From: Alcanivorax sp. | GTDB taxonomy: Bacteria; Pseudomonadota; Gammaproteobacteria; Pseudomonadales; Alcanivoracaceae | Assembly: GCA_022449455.1 (NCBI GenBank) | Contig: JAKUPL010000027.1 | Location: 1-56,873, forward strand | Length of the DNA: 56,873 nt | Reading direction: 5' to 3' | Shown here: one piece after another, positions 8,367 through 15,454 of the stretch | Layout: every line of letters starts with the position of its first letter | Position numbering within the stretch: the stretch's first letter is position 1 | Position numbers and translations under genes: made by a program | The notes under the pieces: generated by a model | What the model was told of the DNA's origin: nothing | The model's input: the letters and a program-made list of their open reading frames with translations, nothing else | Database searches by the model: none

Positions 8367-9818
8367 ATGACGACATTGATGATCCAAGGCACCACCTCCG
8401 ACGCCGGCAAGACGCTGGTGGTGGCGGCGTTGTGCCGGTGGTTGGCGCGGCGCGGGGTGGGAGTGGCGCCGTTCAAGCCACAGAACATGGCACTGAACAG
8501 CGCGGTCAGCGAGGACGGCGGCGAGGTGGGGCGCTCCACCGCGTTGCAGGCGCTGGCGGCGGGGGTGCCGTTGCATTCGGATATGAATCCGGTGCTGCTC
8601 AAACCGCAGACCGACCGGGGCGCCCAGGTGATCCTGCGCGGCCGGGTGCACGGCAATATGGACGCCGTGGACTACCACGCCTTCAAGGCCACCGCCCGGG
8701 AGGCGGTGCGCGACGCCTGGGCGGCGCTGTCGGCCCGTTACCCGGCGGTGATCGCCGAGGGCGCCGGCAGCCCGGCGGAGATCAATCTGCGCGCCAACGA
8801 CATCGCCAATATGGGCTTCGCCGAGCTCGCCGACTGCCCGGTGATTCTGGTCGCCGACATCGATCGGGGCGGCGTGTTCGCGCAGATCGTCGGCACCCTC
8901 GCAGTGCTGCCGCCGGAGGAACAGGCGCGCATTCAGGGCGTCGTGATCAACCGCTTTCGCGGTGACCCGGCGCTGCTGCAAAGCGGCCTGGAGTGGCTGG
9001 AGCAACGCACCGGCAAGCCGGTGCTGGGGGTGCTGCCCTACCTGCACGGCCTGATGCTGGACGCGGAGGACGCGGTGGCCGGCGGCGGCGAACACCACCA
9101 CGGCGCGCTCAAGGTGACGGTGCCGCTGCTGCCGCGCATGAGCAACCACAACGACTTCGACCCCCTGCGCCTGCACCCCGGCGTGGAGCTGCGCTTCGCC
9201 GAAATGAGCCGGCCCTGGCCGGCGGCGGACCTGGTGATCCTGCCCGGCAGCAAGGCCACCCGCGCCGACCTGGCGTTCCTGCGGGAACAGGGCTGGGACC
9301 GGGAGATCGAACGGCACCTGCGCTACGGCGGCAAGGTGCTCGGCATCTGCGGCGGCTTCCAGATGCTGGGCGAACGCATCGAGGACCCGGACGGCCTGGA
9401 AGGCGACCCCGGCGGCGACGCCGGCCTGGGCTGGCTGGCCCTGCGCACCACCCTGGTCCGGGGCAAACAGCTGCGCAACGTGAGCGGCACGCTGCTGCCG
9501 GACGGCGTGCCGATCCACGGCTACGAAATCCACAACGGCGTCAGCGAAGGCCCCGCCCTGGACCGCCCGCTGCTGCGCCTGGACGGCCGCGCCGACGGCG
9601 CCCTCAGCGACGACGACCGCCTTCGCGGCACCTACCTGCACGGCCTGTTCGATGACCCCGGCGCCACCGACGCCCTGCTGCGCTGGGCCGGCCTGACCGA
9701 CGCCTCCGCCGCCGTCGACTATGACGCCCACCGCCAGCACGACCTGAACCGCCTCGCCGACGCCATCGACCAACACCTGGACACCGACGCCCTCCTCGCG
9801 CTTCTGAACCTGGCGTAG
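8367..9818 (+). CDS. cobQ: Adenosylcobyric acid synthase CobQ/CbiP
   Basis: A 483-residue glutamine-dependent amidotransferase that amidates the b, d, e and g side chains of adenosylcobyrinic a,c-diamide. N-terminal ATP-binding features are [33 protein letters not shown] and [10 protein letters not shown]. The C-terminal amidotransferase part has [12 protein letters not shown], the catalytic-cysteine motif [18 protein letters not shown] and YLHGLFDD. Length is typical. It lies 234 nt after cobO, beyond a hairpin element and a REP-like palindrome, so whether it remains under the riboswitch is unclear. Confidence 0.95.
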   Translation: MTTLMIQGTTSDAGKTLVVAALCRWLARRGVGVAPFKPQNMALNSAVSEDGGEVGRSTALQALAAGVPLHSDMNPVLLKPQTDRGAQVILRGRVHGNMDAVDYHAFKATAREAVRDAWAALSARYPAVIAEGAGSPAEINLRANDIANMGFAELADCPVILVADIDRGGVFAQIVGTLAVLPPEEQARIQGVVINRFRGDPALLQSGLEWLEQRTGKPVLGVLPYLHGLMLDAEDAVAGGGEHHHGALKVTVPLLPRMSNHNDFDPLRLHPGVELRFAEMSRPWPAADLVILPGSKATRADLAFLREQGWDREIERHLRYGGKVLGICGGFQMLGERIEDPDGLEGDPGGDAGLGWLALRTTLVRGKQLRNVSGTLLPDGVPIHGYEIHNGVSEGPALDRPLLRLDGRADGALSDDDRLRGTYLHGLFDDPGATDALLRWAGLTDASAAVDYDAHRQHDLNRLADAIDQHLDTDALLALLNLA

Positions 9819-9860
9819 GCTTGCTCCAGCCGGGGCGCGGCTCAATTTCCGATGAACCAT

Positions 9861-9885
9861 AAAAAAAGCGCCCCGCAGGGCGCTT
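9861..9885 (-). terminator. Rho-independent terminator of the phosphoesterase gene
   Basis: Stem AAGCGCCC (9866-9873), loop CGCA, stem GGGCGCTT (9878-9885), with a run of A on the plus strand at 9861-9867 that reads as a U tract on the minus strand. It is therefore placed for the minus-strand gene ending at 9904. The other side has no T run, so it should not terminate cobQ. Confidence 0.85.
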
Positions 9886-9903
9886 GAAGAGGTGACCGGA
9901 GCG

Positions 9904-11763
9904 TTATTGGTTGTACAACCACTCGCCGCGCTCCAACGCCCGGTTATTGATGCGAATCTCGGCGATATCGCCGGCGAACAGATTGCCCGGATTGCCCTGC
10001 CAACTGTTGATGCCGATGTTCCAGGGCTGGCCCGGCTCCACCAGCAAACCCTGCTGCGGATCCACGCCGGTGCGCATGGTCAGGGAACCGTCCACGTACA
10101 TCCGCACCCGCTCGCCATCGTTCACCAAAGCGATGTGGTACCAGTAGTCGTTGCTGACTTCCCAGGACCAGTTGTCCTGGCCCTTGCCGTTCTGCGAGGT
10201 ACTCACCCACTGGAACTCCTTCAGGGACGACACGTTCAACCCCAGGGCCGCGTCGCTGCCGGAGCAGTCCACTTCGTGATACTGGCAGACCTGACTGATG
10301 CCCGGCTCGTGGTTGAGGATGCCGGACCACTGGTTGGCATCACGCATCCAATCGGACGGCAGGCGGACGATGGCTTCGATGGTGTATTGCGGCAGAAAAC
10401 CGGGCTTGCCGGCGGCGCTGTTCTCGAAGGTCAGACCCGGCCCGCCGGTGGTCAGGTAGTAACCGCCGATGTCGTTGTTGCCGTGGAAGGTAGCGGTGCC
10501 GGTGGCGAAGCCAAACGGCGGCTTTTCATCACGAAGCTCGAAGAAATCGGCCAGGTCGCCCTGCGGCTCGTTATAGGCGACCAGCTCAAGCAGGTTGCCG
10601 TTGCCGGAGGCGTCCAGGAACTGCACCGAGCCATCGGCGCGGGTGATGCGATGATCGTCGTCGAGAATCCAGTAGGCCTGGGTGCCCTCGATGTTGCCCG
10701 GGGCGTCCGCCACATTGCCCTGGTTGAGGTCGGCGAAACGCCGCTCGAAGTTCATCGGCACGCTGAATTCCCAACGGGAAAGCTCGTCCTGGGGCTGACG
10801 CTCGGCCTCCGGGATGGTGGCCACCCACGGCGAATAGGAGCGAAAGTCCAGTTGCTGGTCCGCCTCGTTGAAGGTCACCAACTGCATCATGCCGTTGCCG
10901 CCCCAGAAGCCGGACTGATAATCCACCACCACCATCACCACGTCACGGCCGTACTGGTTCTTGCCGATCAGGGTCGCTTCACCGTGGTTGTGGCCACTCA
11001 GGGTCAGGAAGATCTGGTCATTGGTGCGGATCAGGTCTTCCCACAACTGTTGCCCCAGCGGGGTGAACACGGCGGTTTTGCCGTCGGAGCCGATGCCCAG
11101 CAGCTGATGGGTGGTGAGAATGGTGGGGGTGTCCGGGTGCTGGTCGAGCACCTCCTGTACCCAGGCCACGGTTTGCTCCGAGGGCAGCCAGTCCAGGGCC
11201 AGCACCAGGTACTCCCGGTCGCCGGCCTGGAACAGATGGTAGCTGTTGAAGCCGGTGTCGTCGGTGCCCTGGAAGGTGCTGAAGTTGGACGCCTGCAAGG
11301 ACGCCGGGAAATGCTGCAGGAAAGGTTCATTGGCCAGGGTGCGCTGGTCGTCCCACTGGCCGCTGTTCATCACGTCGTGGTTGCCGGCCAGCACGCTGTA
11401 GGGGGTTTCCGGATTGGCTTCCAGAATCTGCATGGCGGCGCGCGCTTCCACCCATTCCTCGGGCACGCCGGGACGGTCGACCACATCGCCCAGATGCACG
11501 GTGAACTTGATGTTCTCGTCCTGATAGTGGTCGGCGATCCATTGCGTTTGAACGGTATAACGCTCCGGGGAATAGCGGGAATATTTCTGGGTATCCGGCA
11601 GCACCGCCAGGGTGAAGGCATTGGCGTCGCCGTTGCCACCGTCCGGCGGCGGCGCGGCGGCGTTGTCGTCGGAATCGCTGTCGCCGCCGCAGGCGGTGAG
11701 AAACAGGCACAACAAAATCATCAGCCAGGTGGCGGGCCACCGGGCCGTGGAAGTAATGGTCAT
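9904..11763 (-). CDS. Lipoprotein metallophosphoesterase with C-terminal LamG/concanavalin-like domain
   Basis: About 619 residues. The N-terminus is a lipoprotein signal ending in the lipobox LTAC, followed by a low-complexity Gly/Ser/Asp/Pro linker. The calcineurin-like phosphoesterase domain follows: VLPDTQKYS, HLGDVVDR, LAGNHDVMN, TTHQLL and SGHNHGEA are the metal-ligand motifs in the expected order. The C-terminal 200 residues (IEAIVRLPSDW, WYHIALVNDGERVRMYVDG, GDIAEIRINNRAL) look like a LamG/concanavalin A-like lectin fold. It would be exported and membrane-anchored, cleaving an unknown phosphoester, possibly after binding a glycan. I chose the ATG at 11763 because GGGAG sits 8 nt before it; an in-frame upstream start at 11787 lacks a comparable site. 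It appears monocistronic, with its own terminator. Confidence 0.85.
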   Translation of the reverse strand: MTITSTARWPATWLMILLCLFLTACGGDSDSDDNAAAPPPDGGNGDANAFTLAVLPDTQKYSRYSPERYTVQTQWIADHYQDENIKFTVHLGDVVDRPGVPEEWVEARAAMQILEANPETPYSVLAGNHDVMNSGQWDDQRTLANEPFLQHFPASLQASNFSTFQGTDDTGFNSYHLFQAGDREYLVLALDWLPSEQTVAWVQEVLDQHPDTPTILTTHQLLGIGSDGKTAVFTPLGQQLWEDLIRTNDQIFLTLSGHNHGEATLIGKNQYGRDVVMVVVDYQSGFWGGNGMMQLVTFNEADQQLDFRSYSPWVATIPEAERQPQDELSRWEFSVPMNFERRFADLNQGNVADAPGNIEGTQAYWILDDDHRITRADGSVQFLDASGNGNLLELVAYNEPQGDLADFFELRDEKPPFGFATGTATFHGNNDIGGYYLTTGGPGLTFENSAAGKPGFLPQYTIEAIVRLPSDWMRDANQWSGILNHEPGISQVCQYHEVDCSGSDAALGLNVSSLKEFQWVSTSQNGKGQDNWSWEVSNDYWYHIALVNDGERVRMYVDGSLTMRTGVDPQQGLLVEPGQPWNIGINSWQGNPGNLFAGDIAEIRINNRALERGEWLYNQ

Positions 11764-11772
11764 GGTCGATCT

Positions 11773-11817
11773 CCCGAGTAAGGACACTAAACGCGAGCGT
11801 CAGGGTGCCGACTCGGG
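11773..11817 (-). promoter_or_regulatory. Leader hairpin that may cover the phosphoesterase ribosome-binding site
   Basis: CCCGAGT at 11773-11779 and ACTCGGG at 11811-11817 are perfect 7-bp complements around a 31-nt loop. On the minus strand the 3' arm runs into GGGAG, the likely ribosome-binding site of the gene starting at 11763, so folding would hide it. Function is inference. Confidence 0.4.
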
Positions 11818-11913
11818 ATGAAAGCGGGATGGCAGGCAAATGGCAGAAAAACGAAGGCGAATGGAAACGTGATCTCCGACACGGCGGGCCGTGATCAACG
11901 CCCCGGCGCCATG

Positions 11914-11938
11914 AAAAAGGGCCGGTATCACCGGCCCT
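11914..11938 (-). terminator. Rho-independent terminator of the HD-domain gene
   Basis: Stem AGGGCCGG (11918-11925), loop TATCA, stem CCGGCCCT (11931-11938), with AAAAA at 11914-11918 giving a U tract on the minus strand. It lies just downstream of the gene ending at 11965. Confidence 0.8.
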
Positions 11939-11964
11939 CGGGGAAACGCCCATCACCGTTGGGA

Positions 11965-12573
11965 TCAGGCGGTTTTGCGCTCCGGCTGCGGGTCCAGGCT
12001 CTTCTTGTAGAGCGAGCGCTTGGGCTTGGCCATTACGCGGCGCAGCATCGGCTCGAAGAACGACAGCGGCAGGGTTTCCTGTTCCGGGTCGAAGGCGGCG
12101 GCGTCGTACTTGGCGCAGAATTCCTCGGTGCGATCAAAACAGGGATGGTCGCGGAACTGCTCGCGCAGGTCACGATCCAGGCCCAGATGGTCGAAGAAGT
12201 AGTAGCCCTGGAAGATGGCGTGGTGCTTCACCATCCAGTGGTTTTCCTCGCTGACGAAGGGCTCCAGCAGGCTGGCGGCCACGTCCGCGTGGTTGTACGG
12301 GCCCAGGGTGTCGCCGATGTCGTGCAGCAGGGCGCACACCACGTATTCCTCGTCGCGGCCGTCGCGGTGGGCCAGGGTGGCGGTTTGCAGGCAATGGGTG
12401 AGGCGATCCACCGGGAAGCCGCCGCAATCGCCTTCCAGCAGTCGCAGGTGATCGATGACGCGGTCGGGCAGTTCGCGGGCGAAGCCGCCGAACGCCTGGG
12501 AAATGATCTGCCAGTCCTCGGCGGTGCCTTCTTCCATGTGTTTGAACTGGGCGCGGGGTTCGTGCTCGTGCAT
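11965..12573 (-). CDS. HD-domain protein, PhnZ/MIOX-like
   Basis: 202 residues with a single HD domain. The visible potential metal ligands are H60 (RLTHCLQTA), H84-D85 (ALLHDIGD), H95 (NHADVAA), H117/H118 (KHHAIFQGYYFF) and D147. This spacing resembles the small HD proteins related to PhnZ and myo-inositol oxygenase, which hold a diiron centre and oxidise a C-H bond, rather than nucleotide-cleaving HD phosphohydrolases. No phosphonate or inositol gene is nearby, so the substrate is unknown. AGGAGAG precedes the ATG. It is transcribed divergently from a Crp/Fnr-family regulator that may control it through the palindrome at 12676-12691. Confidence 0.75.
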   Translation of the reverse strand: MHEHEPRAQFKHMEEGTAEDWQIISQAFGGFARELPDRVIDHLRLLEGDCGGFPVDRLTHCLQTATLAHRDGRDEEYVVCALLHDIGDTLGPYNHADVAASLLEPFVSEENHWMVKHHAIFQGYYFFDHLGLDRDLREQFRDHPCFDRTEEFCAKYDAAAFDPEQETLPLSFFEPMLRRVMAKPKRSLYKKSLDPQPERKTA

Positions 12574-12675
12574 GATGCTCTCCTGGCTTGAGGGTCGCTT
12601 CCCGGTGTGGAAAGCCGGCCTCTGGCTCTTTTATTCTGCTATACCGGCAGTCTAGAACCGGCCGGCCCGCCAGAC

Positions 12676-12691
12676 TGTCAACGGTTTGACA
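12676..12691. promoter_or_regulatory. Crp/Fnr-type operator candidate TGTCAA-N4-TTGACA
   Basis: A perfect palindrome with 6-bp arms and a 4-nt spacer in the divergent region between the HD gene (start 12573) and the Crp/Fnr gene (start 12708). The arm-spacer-arm layout matches Fnr/Dnr-type sites. It ends 16 nt before the regulator start, where binding would block its own expression, and 103 nt from the HD gene start. Confidence 0.6.
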
Positions 12692-12707
12692 CTTATCGGG
12701 GCACGCC

Positions 12708-13457
12708 GTGTCTGAAAACATGTCCGAAGACCACCCTTCCGACCCCAGGTCGGCGCACAACCTGGAGGTTCTGCGCGGTTGCTCGCTGCTCTCCGGACTG
12801 CCGGACGAGGCCCTGCGCGAGGCCGCCGCCGTGGCGCGGGCACGCCCGTTCCACGCCAATGAGGTGCTGTACGCCCGGGGCGAGGTGCAGTCGGCGCTGT
12901 CGGTGGTGGGCGCCGGCAGCGTGCGCATCAGCTCCACCAGCAGCGACGGGCGGGAAATCATGCTGACCCTGTTCGAGCCCGGCGCCTGGTTCGGCGACAC
13001 CGTGTTCTCGCCGGGCATGCCGCGGGTGTTCGGCGCCACCGCCCACAGCGACGGCGAGCTGGTGGAGGTGCCCGGCCAGGCCTACCGGGACCTGCTGGCC
13101 CGCTACCCGCAGGCCTACCCGCGCACCCTGGACATGCTCAGCCGGCGCCTGTGGTCGGCGATTTCCATTATCGAGGACAATGGTCTGCGCGACATGCCCG
13201 GCCGGGTGGGCCGGCGTCTGTTGTTTCTGGCGCAGATGCACGAGCACGACGGCGGGGCGGACGAGGCGAACGGCCCGGTGACCTTCAAACTGACCCGCGA
13301 GCACATCGCCAACATGATGGGCATGACCCGCCAGGGCGTGCACGGCGTGCTCAAGACCCTGGAGGGGGAAGGGCTGATCGCCTTCAGCTACGGGCGGGTG
13401 ACGGTGCCGGACCGGGAGGCGCTGCGCCGCTATCTGGAAGAACGACCACAGAAATAG
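12708..13457 (+). CDS. Crp/Fnr-family transcriptional regulator
   Basis: 249 residues. An N-terminal cyclic-nucleotide-binding-type sensor domain (about 25-130: GCSLLSGLPDEALREAA, ARGEVQSALSVVGAGSVRIS, LFEPGAWFGDTVF) is followed by a long dimerisation helix and a winged helix-turn-helix (about 190-240: KLTREHIANMMGMTRQGVHG). The cysteine cluster of Fnr is absent, so oxygen sensing by an Fe-S centre is unlikely; the ligand is unknown. The start is a GTG at 12708 with an in-frame ATG 12 nt later as an alternative. It is divergent from the HD-domain gene, which makes that gene its most likely first target. Confidence 0.88.
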   Translation: MSENMSEDHPSDPRSAHNLEVLRGCSLLSGLPDEALREAAAVARARPFHANEVLYARGEVQSALSVVGAGSVRISSTSSDGREIMLTLFEPGAWFGDTVFSPGMPRVFGATAHSDGELVEVPGQAYRDLLARYPQAYPRTLDMLSRRLWSAISIIEDNGLRDMPGRVGRRLLFLAQMHEHDGGADEANGPVTFKLTREHIANMMGMTRQGVHGVLKTLEGEGLIAFSYGRVTVPDREALRRYLEERPQK

Positions 13458-13464
13458 TACGTAT

Positions 13465-13508
13465 GTGCCAGTATTCTGCCCCAGAGGAATTAATGGCACT
13501 TTGATATT
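13465..13508 (+). terminator. Possible terminator after the Crp/Fnr gene
   Basis: GTGCCA (13465-13470) pairs with TGGCAC (13494-13499), with inner ATTC/GAAT and CTG/CAG pairs, followed by a T-rich TTTGATATT. The stem has bulges, so this is a weak call. Confidence 0.35.
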
Positions 13509-13534
13509 AGTTTGTGACACACTTAAAGGCGTTC

Positions 13535-13549
13535 ACCTGACCATCAGGT
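13535..13549. promoter_or_regulatory. Inverted repeat ACCTGA-N3-TCAGGT in an AT-rich leader
   Basis: Perfect 6-bp arms in the only clearly AT-rich stretch of this part of the window, 46 nt before the small membrane-protein gene. It looks like an operator for an unidentified regulator; the site is seen, the role is inferred. Confidence 0.4.
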
Positions 13550-13594
13550 AACACTTGGTAATCTTATGTTTCGCAACGATACCGAGTGTCTTCC

Positions 13595-13864
13595 ATGACC
13601 GATCTGCCGTTCTCCTTCGCCCAACTGGCGCTGCCGACCCTGCCGGACCTCTCCGAGTTGCTGGTGGTGCCGCTGGTGCTGTTCGGGGTAGTGGCGCTGC
13701 TGCTGTGGAGCGGACGGATCCGGCAGAAGGTGCTGGTCAACGTGCTGGCACTGGGCGTGATGCTGCCGCTGGTGCAGCTGTGCATGGTGACGCTGGGGGT
13801 GCAGTGGCTGGGGCGGGAGCTGCAGCCGACGCTGCTGGGGATGCTCCCGCCCTGGATCGGCTAG
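13595..13864 (+). CDS. Small membrane protein of unknown function
   Basis: 89 residues with two clear hydrophobic segments (ELLVVPLVLFGVVALLLW and KVLVNVLALGVMLPLVQL) separated by a short basic loop SGRIRQK, then a Pro/Leu-rich tail ending PPWIG. I do not recognise the family. No strong ribosome-binding site precedes the ATG at 13595; an in-frame GTG lies 9 nt upstream. It stands alone: the Crp/Fnr gene ends 137 nt upstream and cysQ converges 3 nt downstream. The upstream region is unusually AT-rich and has a palindrome, which supports a regulated promoter and so a real gene. Confidence 0.6.
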   Translation: MTDLPFSFAQLALPTLPDLSELLVVPLVLFGVVALLLWSGRIRQKVLVNVLALGVMLPLVQLCMVTLGVQWLGRELQPTLLGMLPPWIG

Positions 13865-13867
13865 GCG

Positions 13868-14698
13868 CTATTCCGCCACGGCGGATTGGATGAAGCGCCA
13901 GTCGTCCACCGGCTGGCCGAGCACCAGGAAGTGCGGATTGAGAATGTCTTCCTTGTTGTAGACCAGCGGCTCGAAGTCGGTGTTGACCACATGGCCGCCG
14001 GCGGCGTTGACCACGGCGTGGGCGGCGGCGGTGTCCCACTCGCTGGTGGGGGCCAGGCGCGGATACAGGTCGGCCTTGCCCTCGGCCACCAGGCACAGCT
14101 TCAGCGACGAGCCCATGGAGGTCTTGTCGACGCTGCCCAGCCGTTGCGCGATCAGCGCTTCCAGCACGTCCATGCGCGGGCTGCCGCCGTGGCTGCGGCT
14201 GGCCACCAGAATCACCGGGGCGTGCCGTTCCCGGCAGTGGATGCTCACCCGCTCGCCGTTTTCCTGCTTGAAGGCACCCAGGCCTTCGCCGCCCAGATAG
14301 ACCACGCCGGTGACCGGCACATGGACCACGCCCAACACCGGGCGCCCCTGCTCCACCAGCGCGATGTTGACGGTGAACTCGCCATTACGCTTGATGAATT
14401 CCTTGGTGCCGTCCAGCGGATCCACCAGCCAGAAGCGCTGCCAGTCCTTGCGGTCGGCGAAGTCGATGCCGCCGGATTCCTCGGAGAACACCGGGATGTC
14501 CGGGGTCAGATCGGCCAGGCCGGCGACGATCAGCTCATGGGCGGCGCGGTCGGCGGCGGTGATCGGGCTGTCGTCGTCCTTGCGGTCCACGTTCACGTCG
14601 CCGCGATGGTAAATCTCGAGAATGGCGTCGGCGGCGTCGGCGGCGATGCGGGCCACCGGCTCCAGCAGGGCGTGCAGATCGGTCATGGGGGCTTCCAT
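13868..14698 (-). CDS. cysQ: 3'(2'),5'-bisphosphate nucleotidase CysQ
   Basis: 276 residues of the inositol-monophosphatase-like superfamily. CysQ removes the 3' phosphate from PAP/PAPS-type nucleotides made during sulfate assimilation. Motifs in order are DSPITAADRAAHELI, VFSEESGGIDF, the metal-binding WLVDPLDGTKEF, NGEFTVNIALV and, near the end, TSEWDTAAAHAVVNAAGG. An in-frame ATG at 14686, preceded by GGAAG, is an equally likely start. nudE lies 24 nt upstream on the same strand, a pairing also known in Pseudomonas. Confidence 0.93.
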   Translation of the reverse strand: MEAPMTDLHALLEPVARIAADAADAILEIYHRGDVNVDRKDDDSPITAADRAAHELIVAGLADLTPDIPVFSEESGGIDFADRKDWQRFWLVDPLDGTKEFIKRNGEFTVNIALVEQGRPVLGVVHVPVTGVVYLGGEGLGAFKQENGERVSIHCRERHAPVILVASRSHGGSPRMDVLEALIAQRLGSVDKTSMGSSLKLCLVAEGKADLYPRLAPTSEWDTAAAHAVVNAAGGHVVNTDFEPLVYNKEDILNPHFLVLGQPVDDWRFIQSAVAE

Positions 14699-14722
14699 CA
14701 GAAAGGGTTCATCAGCGGTTGT

Positions 14723-15271
14723 TCATCGATTGTCGAGCAGGCGCTGGGTCATCAGCAGGGCGGCGATCACGCGCGCCTCGGTGAGGTCGTCCCGCTCCAG
14801 CAGGCGGTCCAGATCGGACAGTTTCCAGGGGATCACTTCCAGGGGCTCGGGCTCGTCGCCGGGCAGCCGCTCCTCGTACAGGTCCTCGGCCAGGATCACC
14901 CGGATATGGTGGCCCATATAGCCCGGCGACAGGGTCATGCGCTTGAGCAGCGTCAGCTTGCCGGCGCCGTAGCCGGCCTCTTCCTTGAGTTCCCGGTTGG
15001 CGGCCTCGCGCCAGTCCTCACCGTGCTCCACGGCGCCCTTGGGCAGGGTCAGCTGGTAGTCCTCGACGCCGGCGCCGTATTCGCGGATCAGCACCACCGT
15101 GTCCCGGTCCAGCATCGGCACGCACATGACGCCGGCGATCGGCGGCGTGCGCAGGCGCTCGTAGGTGCGCTCCACGCCGTTGCTGAAGCGCAGGTGCATC
15201 TCCTCGATGCCGAACAGCCGGCTTTTGGCGATCAGCCGAGTGTCGATGATTTCCGGTTTGCGGTCGTCCAT
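14723..15271 (-). CDS. nudE: ADP compounds hydrolase NudE (Nudix)
   Basis: 182 residues. The Nudix box is complete: GAVEHGEDWREAANRELKEE followed by AG, with the REXXEE metal-binding core. Flanking sequence (SRLFGIEEMHLRFSNGVER and MTLSPGYMGHHIRVILAEDL) matches the NudE group, which cleaves ADP-ribose, NADH and Ap3A-type compounds. The ATG at 15271 has AGGAG seven nt upstream and is preferred over an upstream TTG. It sits upstream of cysQ in a probable two-gene operon. Confidence 0.92.
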   Translation of the reverse strand: MDDRKPEIIDTRLIAKSRLFGIEEMHLRFSNGVERTYERLRTPPIAGVMCVPMLDRDTVVLIREYGAGVEDYQLTLPKGAVEHGEDWREAANRELKEEAGYGAGKLTLLKRMTLSPGYMGHHIRVILAEDLYEERLPGDEPEPLEVIPWKLSDLDRLLERDDLTEARVIAALLMTQRLLDNR

Positions 15272-15368
15272 GGGCGCTCCTGGCAATGGAGCCCAAGCCT
15301 AACCGCATCCCGGAAAGAACCCAAGCCGCCCGCCCTCAAAACGCCCGGGAGGCGGGCCTTGGCGCTGC

Positions 15369-15454
15369 AGGAGCGACTGGGCGGCATTCCGCTTCAGTCG
15401 CGATCACCGTGCGTGCGAACCCGACCTCCGGATCGCGGCTGAAGCCGCTCCTAC
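15369..15454. repeat. Pair of REP-like palindromes in inverted arrangement (BIME-like)
   Basis: The first unit has GCGACTG (15373-15379) and CAGTCGC (15395-15401) around GGCGGCATTCCGCTT. The second has GCGGCT-GA-AGCCGC (15435-15448) with flanking GATC and TCCTAC. The first is preceded by GGAG and the second ends in CTCC, so the pair is roughly inverted. The second unit covers the stop codon of the monooxygenase gene. Related units occur at 8322-8345 and 50671-50705. Confidence 0.7.

Noticed and set aside
9861-9885. Bidirectional terminator serving cobQ as well
   Set aside because: Only the minus-strand side has a U tract; the plus-strand side continues GAAGAGG.
9892-11781. A 629-codon plus-strand open frame opposite the phosphoesterase
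   Set aside because: The minus strand encodes a lipobox and ordered metal motifs, has a ribosome-binding site and a correctly oriented terminator; the plus-strand product has no recognisable domain.
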